Assembly: GCA_947579665.1 (NCBI GenBank)
Contig: OX388351.1
Location: forward strand, 50,600,939 to 50,664,938
Source: Sympetrum striolatum
Taxonomy: Eukaryota > Arthropoda > Insecta > Odonata > Libellulidae
Reading direction: 5' to 3'
DNA length: 64,000 nucleotides
The position numbers were made by a program, and so were the translations under genes. Positions 57,639 to 64,000 of the stretch are shown here, in pieces. The notes under the pieces are model-generated. The model had not been told where the DNA came from. It searched no databases and worked only from the letters and a program-made list of their open reading frames with translations. Position 1 is the first letter of the stretch. Each line of letters opens with the position of its first letter.

Positions 57639-59269
57639 CTAGAAACACTTCCCTCTAGTAAAAGAAGATTCCCCTGAGGCTCCAACACACACCTCATGGA
57701 ACCATACATTGCACTTGATGCACTTAATACAGTTTTTATACTCGCTGGAGGTTGCCGTGTAAAAGTACCTGCCACAAAACCCACAGTTGTCTTCATGGCC
57801 ATCTGCAGGCCCATTTGGAGATGCTGGTAGGTTTTTTGGAGGCTCAATTTTCTTATTTTGTCCAGTTCAGATTCACCAGACTTGCTATTGCCGAGAGTGA
57901 CAATATGCTGCGGCGACGTAAGCACTTCAGCTTCTTGTCTCTTCCTTCCAGGGCCTTTTCTTTTCACAGAGATCTTCATAGATGAAGGAGAGCATCATCT
58001 CACTGGAGTCGATTCTTGACATGTTTGGGTGTCTTGAGGCTGTTGTGGAACAGGATCACATTCCACGGGTTCAACAGCTTTTGTGAGTTTGTCGTCAGTC
58101 ACTGCAAAACGGTTGACCAGGAACACTCCTGTGGCTCTAAAGCCATTGACTGCCGTGGACACCGTTGTGGACTGCATCCAAGCTTGAGGAAAGATTTCTC
58201 CAAAATTGCCCTTTTTGAATAGCTCTTGATGGATTTGAAAAAACCCACTGATTTGCAGCTGCACTGTACCTGGATTTCAATGGCTTGAAAAAGGACTTGT
58301 CCAATGGCTGGAGTTCGTGCGTTGTGTGGCTTGGTAGACATAGCATGGTGATTTGATTTTTCCTGTCGAACATCGAGCAACTTAACGTGTGACACATGAC
58401 CATCGAGAATAAGCAGAACATGTCCTGATACCTTGTGCTTGGCAAAATGTTTTAGCCAGGCGAGGTAGATGTTTTCGTTAATCCATCCACTCTCTGACAT
58501 GTACACCACAGTGGACGGTGGCATGTGTCGTTCAAACTCAGCCTTCTTACGCTTCCCCTTGAAAATGACACCCGGAGGGACAAATGAGCCTAATGCACTG
58601 CAGCTTGCTATCACAGTTACATTCTCACCTCGTTCTTTGCACGTAACTATGTGAATGTCATTTTTACCTTTACAGGCCAAAATTTTTGGTAGCGGTGGAT
58701 TGTTGATGGGCAGTGCAGTCTCGTACATGTGGTAAATTGATTGAGGTCGGTTCTGCAATTTTAACTCTTCAACGTCAGTTTGCAGTACGTCATAGAAATT
58801 GTTTAATCTCTCCCGCCTCAATCCGTTTGCTCGTGACATGGACAGGCTTACGCAGCGACAGTTTCTGTCAGTGTCTCTTGATGAAGCTGTTTAGCCAATC
58901 CTTACCGCCTTCCTTTTTCGCGACATTGAATTTATGAGCAATCTTTTCTTCTTCGGTAAGCTTGAAGGCAGCCTTGCGGTCATCTTGTGGTGTCAATGGA
59001 AATCCTTTCGACTCCAGGTACAGAAGTCTCTCAAGAAATTGCTTTTCCTGCATCTCCGTAAATATGGTCTGCCCACCAATGGATCGTTGAGTGTTGTCTT
59101 CCTTAACAACTTTAATTCGGCGCTGAAGGGTACCAAATGGAACAGAAAATCGTCTCGATGCTTCTCGAATCCCAACACCAGCTTCTACTGCTGCAACTGC
59201 ATTATTCATTTCCTCTATACTCCACATGAACATTCCGCCGTTCACCTTCCTTTTATAATGTTGTGGCAT
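57639..59269 (-). pseudogene. Tigger/pogo-type transposase pseudogene (HTH_psq, DDE_1, PHD-like C-terminus)
   Basis: The start at 59269 (MPQHYKRKV) is followed by a pipsqueak-type helix-turn-helix (WSIEEMNNAVAAVEAG ... GIREASRRFSVPFGTLQRRI, residues ~16-55). A CENP-B-type region follows, reaching WLNSFIKRH. An in-frame TGA interrupts at about 58869, then QKLSLRKP continues and the frame shifts near 58840. The DDE_1 domain follows: the expected first-Asp motif reads IYHMYETALP, with Tyr instead of Asp (58725-58723). The second Asp survives in LILDGHVSH (58404) and the third in LQPLDKSFF (58301), after a frameshift near 58370. Another frameshift near 58220 leads into AVNGFRATGVF. The C-terminus, in yet another frame, has a PHD-like cysteine cluster (CGFCGRYF ... 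CIKCIKC ... WFHEVC, 57690-57790) and stops at 57639. Family placement rests on these motifs; the copy cannot make transposase. Confidence 0.93.
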
Positions 59270-59425
59270 GATGCTATAAAGGGTTTATACAATTAAAAAA
59301 TACTACATTTATATATTATTACAATTTAATGATTAATAACTATTCATATACTATAGTACTTAGTAATTAGTTTATATTAACATAATGTAATTGGTTTCTA
59401 GCCCAAAATTATCATCAATGAAATT

Positions 59426-59464
59426 GACCCTCTTCACCCTCCCATACCTGACCCACTTCACCCA
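59426..59464. repeat. Right subterminal motif pair
   Basis: GACCCTCTTCACCCTC and GACCCACTTCACCCA occur 24 bp apart in the same orientation. They are variants of the same motif as the terminal repeats. Confidence 0.8.
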
Positions 59465-59837
59465 CTCATGCACATTTCCATAAAAATTAAAAATACGCAA
59501 TGTGGCAATGCCTGCTAAGCCCCGCCTGCTCTCATTGAAAAGTAGATGGAACGTACGACTGTATGCAACAATATGAAGTTTTTAGAATCATTTAATCGTT
59601 CTATATTAACCCCAAGAATGCACCCTCAAGTTAGATGACTGGAAAAACTTACCAGTTAGGAGATGTGGTTGCATCTTCGTGATATTTTTACACATGCAGT
59701 CTGAGAACGCCGTGGCTACAACGCAGTCATTTAGGACGCCTAGGTAAAGAACAAGTTCTGCCGCATAGTGAGATAACGCAAAAACGAAACTAATGTAGTT
59801 TTATTTTCGAAAAAGCTTAGCCTGACCCGCTTCACCC

Positions 59838-59864
59838 GCTGACCCATTTCACCCTCACCTACCC
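59838..59864 (-). repeat. Right terminal inverted repeat of the Tigger-like element
   Basis: The minus strand reads GGGTAGGTGAGGGTGAAATG then GGTCAG. Just inside it, a second GGGTGAAGCGGGTCAGG repeats the terminal motif (59819-59837). Confidence 0.92.
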
Positions 59865-59866
59865 TA

Positions 59867-61820
59867 CTCCTCATGCATTATGAGATGATGAATCAATTAA
59901 GATTTCTCTCTGGTTTATTTCTCCTCATCTTTCCTGACTCACTCTACCTCGAGTCTGTTTCCGTCCTGCGTCTTCCTCTCTTCCCTACAACACATCTCCT
60001 CTTCCCCTTCAACGAGAAGATCTCAGATCCACACAGCATCCTTCCAAGCTAAAGCAAAGGTAGAGCGGGTTCAATGCTTTCCCTCAACCGAAATTACATC
60101 TACTATATCAATCATCACGAGATAAATTAAGCGGCTCGCGAACGGAACTTCAATAATAAAGACGACAAATTAATTAACGAAAATACAGTGGGATGACCAA
60201 GCATTAGCGTGTATTTCTTTAAGAGGAGCTCTTCTTTCGAAATGGGCATCACTCAACGCTGTACTGTCCGCCGAATGTTGTGCTCCCGGATCCTCTTTTA
60301 TCCATCATATTGTTTGTTTATTTTGGTTTCTGTTTTCCTTCCTTATCTTTCCTCTCCCTACTTCTCTTACATTTGACACTTAACACGATAGGGGACTTTT
60401 ATTTATCCGGAACGAGATTCGGCATCCTTTCCTCTTGATGCCGAGCAAAAACGTTGGAAAGAAAACATCGGAGCAGGTGGAGCATTTCTCCTTTCGAAAG
60501 GCTTTTGTTTTACGAAGGTGACGTGCGCTAGAAAGATAATAGCAAGGATCATTTCAGATGTAATTTACTTCGGAATAAAAAAATAACGAAAGGCGAAAAG
60601 AAAAATTATACGAGCAATATTTATCGCGAAAGTTTTGGCATTAAATCCGCTTTGTCGTACTTTCAGGACGAGAAGGGATAAGAAAACAGATTGAATTGAG
60701 TCAGATCTGAGGGCTTTTTCCTAATTACACTCGGCTATTGCTTCTGAAAATCAAAAATTTAACTAAATGCAATATACTTCCCTCTAAAGATTGTAAGTAT
60801 GAAAGTTCAATAAGTCTAATAGGCTAATTATGATTCGACTTCACTATGCTGAAAGGAAATTTTCCACCCATAGAAAGAATAAAAACCAACTCAAGAAGCT
60901 CTAAGAATTAAGGTTTACCGCGTCTAGGATAAATTCAAAATAAAATAAAACCGAGAAGCAATAATGATAATGAAAAAGCTTATTCTTCAGTCAGATAAAA
61001 TTCCCTTCTTATCCCTCTAATTATATTCCGATGACGGATTAATGGAGTAAGATACCGTTTTGAATAAACGTAACAAAGCAATTGCATCAAAAAGTTAGAA
61101 GCTAAACAAGTTAGATCATAAACATGAACCTGAATGAAGTTAGTAGAAGCAGATCAGTAAACTATGCGCTAAATAAATTCCTTATAAATACAAGATTTAG
61201 ATTGTTTAGATATTACTTTTATTTTTAAAGAAGAGGAAAATATATTTTTCTTACAATACGTATAAAAAGAATCTGAATGTCTTCAGGCTGGAAGTCCAAA
61301 GATTTTCGACTCCTTAAATTTCACTCGGACTAAGAGCTGAGAATCGAATTGGTTCAGAGTAGAGTTTAGAAATGGTTCATAGCTGAAAAAATGTCCTGAT
61401 TTAAATAGGAGGAGGCAGAATTAAATAGGTCCTGAGCAAAACACTAAAGAAATTAAGACAATGGGCTGACCCGAGGGAAGGTGACAGAACAAAGGACGGA
61501 ATTAAACGTGCTTCTCTTAGAAGAAAAGAGGCCTAGATAAAAGGAGAAATGGCAACTAGATAGCCCACGTAGGTGCTAACTTTTTGGCAAGGATGCGCAA
61601 GAGGAAAACGGAAGAAAACAAGGAGAGACATCAGACACCAGAATCTGAGAAAGGATTAGGCAAACGAACCAAGCTAAGGAGACGGATGACTTTCTGGTAA
61701 CAGTTGCACACATCAGCCGCTCCACTTTGTAATTCAAGTATTCCTAACGAAGGCAATTTCGAAAGCAATCCGTAAAATCGCAGTTGTAATTGTTACACCA
61801 TATCATAATGACAGATAAAA
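59867..61820. other. Gene-free stretch, nothing firmly recognised
   Basis: Pyrimidine-rich at 59.92-60.03 kb (CTCCTCATCTTTCCTGAC and similar) and A+T-rich elsewhere. No gene, RNA or repeat family member was recognised. Confidence 0.45.
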
Positions 61821-61826
61821 GGAATA

Positions 61827-61936
61827 GTTTAATAATAATAGTATTTATAATAATAGTATTTATTTAATAATAAGTTTAATAATAATAGTATTTATTTGAG
61901 CGAGACTGAGACTAAATGTCTCTTCTTCCATCTAAA
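61827..61936 (-). mobile_element. LINE/SINE 3'-end family T, copy 4, with extended imperfect (TAA)n tail
   Basis: Minus strand: GATGGAAGAAGAGACATTTA, GTCTCAGTCTCGCTCAAATA, AATAC, then interrupted TATTA/TAA units repeated three times as AATAATAGTATTTAT blocks on the plus strand. The tail has expanded by duplication of a ~25-bp block. Confidence 0.75.
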
Positions 61937-62334
61937 GCATCGACATTAATTATAGAATAATTAAAGTAAAGTGAAGCGTATGAGAAACGATTAGAAGAAT
62001 TGTGGATGTAAAAATATACAATAAAAATCGTCCTTCCAGAAATGTCTTACCAGCGCTCAACAAAAATTATAAAAAATATATTCGCTGCTGATGCCGAAAA
62101 TTTGTAAAAATCAGTGAACAGAAATTAATAAAAAATATAATAATGATAAATCGAATTTATATCAATGTGAGATCAATCAATGCAGCTCTAAAATTATGGA
62201 TTCAATACTAATGATGCCCTTCTAATATGTTTAACTAGGACTTAAAGAGGAAAACAAAACAAAGAGGAAAACAAAACTAAGCAATTGATAAAGGAACGAA
62301 CTTCAGGTCACTCTGCACGCAAACTCAAGGACTA

Positions 62335-62390
62335 AAGGAAGTCACTTGACAGGGAGTTGAACCCGGGTCTTCAGATTTCTGTCATCTACC
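62335..62390 (-). mobile_element. tRNA-derived SINE fragment, head-to-head with the next feature
   Basis: Minus strand: TAGATGACAGAAATCTGAAG, then ACCCGGGTTCAACTCCCTGT with a box B (GGGTTCAACTCC), then CAAGTGACTTCC. The 5' half is missing at the junction near 62390. Confidence 0.55.
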
Positions 62391-62435
62391 CGAGATCTGG
62401 GTTCGAATCCCAATCACGTCGATATTTTTCACTTC
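62391..62435 (+). mobile_element. tRNA-derived SINE family D, copy 2
   Basis: GATCTGGGTTCGAATCCCAA then TCACGTCGATATTTTTCACT. Shares the T-arm and tail with the copy at 44.4 kb. Its 5' end abuts the inverted SINE fragment. Confidence 0.55.
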
Positions 62436-63790
62436 TATTGATCATTGGGCTACCACTATCGTTGGTTAAGTCAATTTAGTTAAAAATTCAATAATTTACG
62501 TCAAGATACTTCCAATTATGCATATTTATCCCTTATTAAAATGCTGTTTTTTATGGAAAACTTGGCAAGGTAATCTAGTCAAATACTCACCACAATCAAC
62601 AATAGAGCAGTCATGATGACCGATATTTTCAACTATAACTTTCATTACGAAAGAGCAGTTTTCAAAACTTTGTCTATTTTAACTAAATAAAGTTCAGAGA
62701 GAAACGAAGCGGACACCCTCTCATTCGTAGTACGGTAACGTGCCGCAAAACGAATTTTCAACGAGCTAACCAGGATGTAATTACTGTAAGGCTAGCAATG
62801 AATTGGCTACGTTCCTGAATTCGGAATATAATTAAGAGAGAAAATACGGCCAAAAGCTTATCAAATACGGAAAATTATCACTGCCCATTTCACAACTGGC
62901 AAGTACTGCAGCAATTACGAGCATACCGTTACAGTTCTTTCGCATCATACTTTTCTCAAATGCACCTCATATCACTGCCAAATGATGCCATCAATCGTAA
63001 CCAAGGATGCGTTCCACCACTTACGCAGAGGGAATTAATTCGATAGAATAGTTTAAATGGGTAGCGTAAACAAAATCCAAGCACTTCAACGTCCCAAAAT
63101 AAATTCTAATGGCAATACTTCAGCCAATACGGTAGAACCTTATTACACGGTTAGTTCTAAGACGAATGTAATTATCCCATTAATTTATTCTTAGGGCTAT
63201 TAAGGAGGAGTTACAACACTTCCCCTGTAAGTTAGGCTGATTTTAATGCTTCAACCTTGAAATTAAAACTAAATATGTCTACAGGAGACGGAAGTATCGT
63301 AGAAGCAGCAATATCTCCCAGAAGAAATCGCCTTGAGGAATTTCACCAGAAATAATATCCAATTATACAAATGATGATCAATATGGAGAAAGGTATGATT
63401 TGAATTGAAATTAAATCAAAAGAATTTATATAAAACATACATTGAAAGATTATTCCATTCGGTATGGATTTTGATTTTATTCCGTGATAATCCTACGCAA
63501 ATATAACGATAAATCGCTTCATTATAAGTCAATCCAGGAAAAAGAATCGAATCTATGCTGGATGGTAAATTATGGCAATAGGATATTATCACAAAGAATT
63601 AACATCCAACTTGATAGGATATAAAGAATATATAAGACATCTTGTACAGTTAATGGCTGCGAAATTACGATATGAAAAGTACTGAGGTATGAGTGATGCA
63701 AAGTATTTGCAATCATTTTGGTCACTCCTTATTTTGAATGCTTTAAAAAGTGGCATTCGAGGGATCATTGAGCTGTAGTTATGAGGATTT
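62436..63790. other. A+T-rich sequence, nothing recognised
   Basis: Only short frames and no repeat family member before the family R fragment at 63.8 kb. Confidence 0.45.
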
Positions 63791-63795
63791 GACCA

Positions 63796-63900
63796 CTTGA
63801 TCAAAGGCAAACCTCACTCCTTATTATGCCCAGTCGCCTCATCCCTCTATAAAGCTCCTTGTAGCTTATAGTGAAGGGGATGAGGTTTTAACCCTTTAAG
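63796..63900 (+). mobile_element. Dispersed repeat family R, degenerate copy
   Basis: GGCAAACCTCACTCCTTATT, ATGCCCAGTCGCCTCATCCC and AGCTCCTTGTAGCTTATAGT follow the same order as GGCAAACTACCTCACTCC...CTGCCTAGTGAACCTCATTCC...AGCTC in the complete copies. Confidence 0.6.
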
Positions 63901-64000
63901 GACCGTAAGAGAACTACAATTGAAACCTTTTAAATTCTGTCATATAGATAAAACTATGATAGCAACTCAATTCTTATGAAAATGTATAGCCTAATTACAT

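Larger units (their letters stand above)
57350..59866 (-). mobile_element. Complete Tigger/pogo-type DNA transposon, inactivated
   Basis: The element spans 57352-59864 (2,513 bp), flanked by the TA target-site duplication typical of Tc1/mariner/pogo elements (57350-57351 and 59865-59866). The ends form inverted repeats of about 25 bp: GGGTAGGTGAGGGTGAA is identical at both ends, followed by GCGGGTCAG on the left and ATGGGTCAG on the right. GACCCACTTCACCC-type words recur subterminally on both sides (57537-57573 and 59426-59464), likely transposase-binding sites. A minus-strand transposase pseudogene fills the interior. Confidence 0.95.

Overview
The window reads as A+T-rich, gene-poor nuclear DNA of a hexapod or other arthropod with a large genome. 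The signs are a eukaryotic tRNA-Phe gene, canonical GT/AG introns, tRNA-derived SINEs with target-site duplications, LINE tails ending in (TAA)n or TGATGA-like repeats, and an inactivated Tigger/pogo DNA transposon. There is no sign of a bacterial or viral genome. The species cannot be fixed from the sequence alone.

Layout. 1944-8914, minus strand: the last two coding exons of a protein-coding gene. Its product ends in alanine, serine, glycine and histidine tracts typical of arthropod developmental transcription factors. No DNA-binding domain is visible, so the gene is not named, and any upstream exons at higher coordinates were not recognised. The 6.2 kb intron and the next ~50 kb hold no other convincing protein gene. 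Instead there are short G+C- or CpG-richer, TAAT-rich islands (for example 7.3, 10.7-12.8, 15.6, 19.1, 20.7, 23.5-24.1, 32.4-32.9, 34.1, 42.4-43.3, 46.1, 49.6 kb), set in A+T-rich sequence with many small retroelement fragments. That pattern suits the regulatory landscape of a developmental gene, but this is inference. 35.3-35.6 kb holds the 3' end of a LINE reverse-transcriptase gene. 40.3-41.9 kb holds two tRNA-SINEs. 48.87-49.21 kb holds a foldback retroelement between 16-bp direct repeats, with a hammerhead-ribozyme-like core. 51.8-52.3 kb holds an inverted-repeat element built of 17-bp tandem units, next to a tRNA-Phe(GAA) gene. 57.35-59.86 kb holds a complete but dead Tigger-like transposon with terminal inverted repeats and a TA duplication.

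Apart from the tRNA and the two exons, nearly everything identifiable is mobile-element debris. The strongest leads are the foldback element at 49 kb, the diverged noncoding duplication at 42.7/43.2 kb, a five-copy repeat family with a shared open frame, the tRNA-linked inverted tandem array, and a possible stop-codon readthrough extension at the end of the transcription-factor-like gene. None could be tested against a database here.
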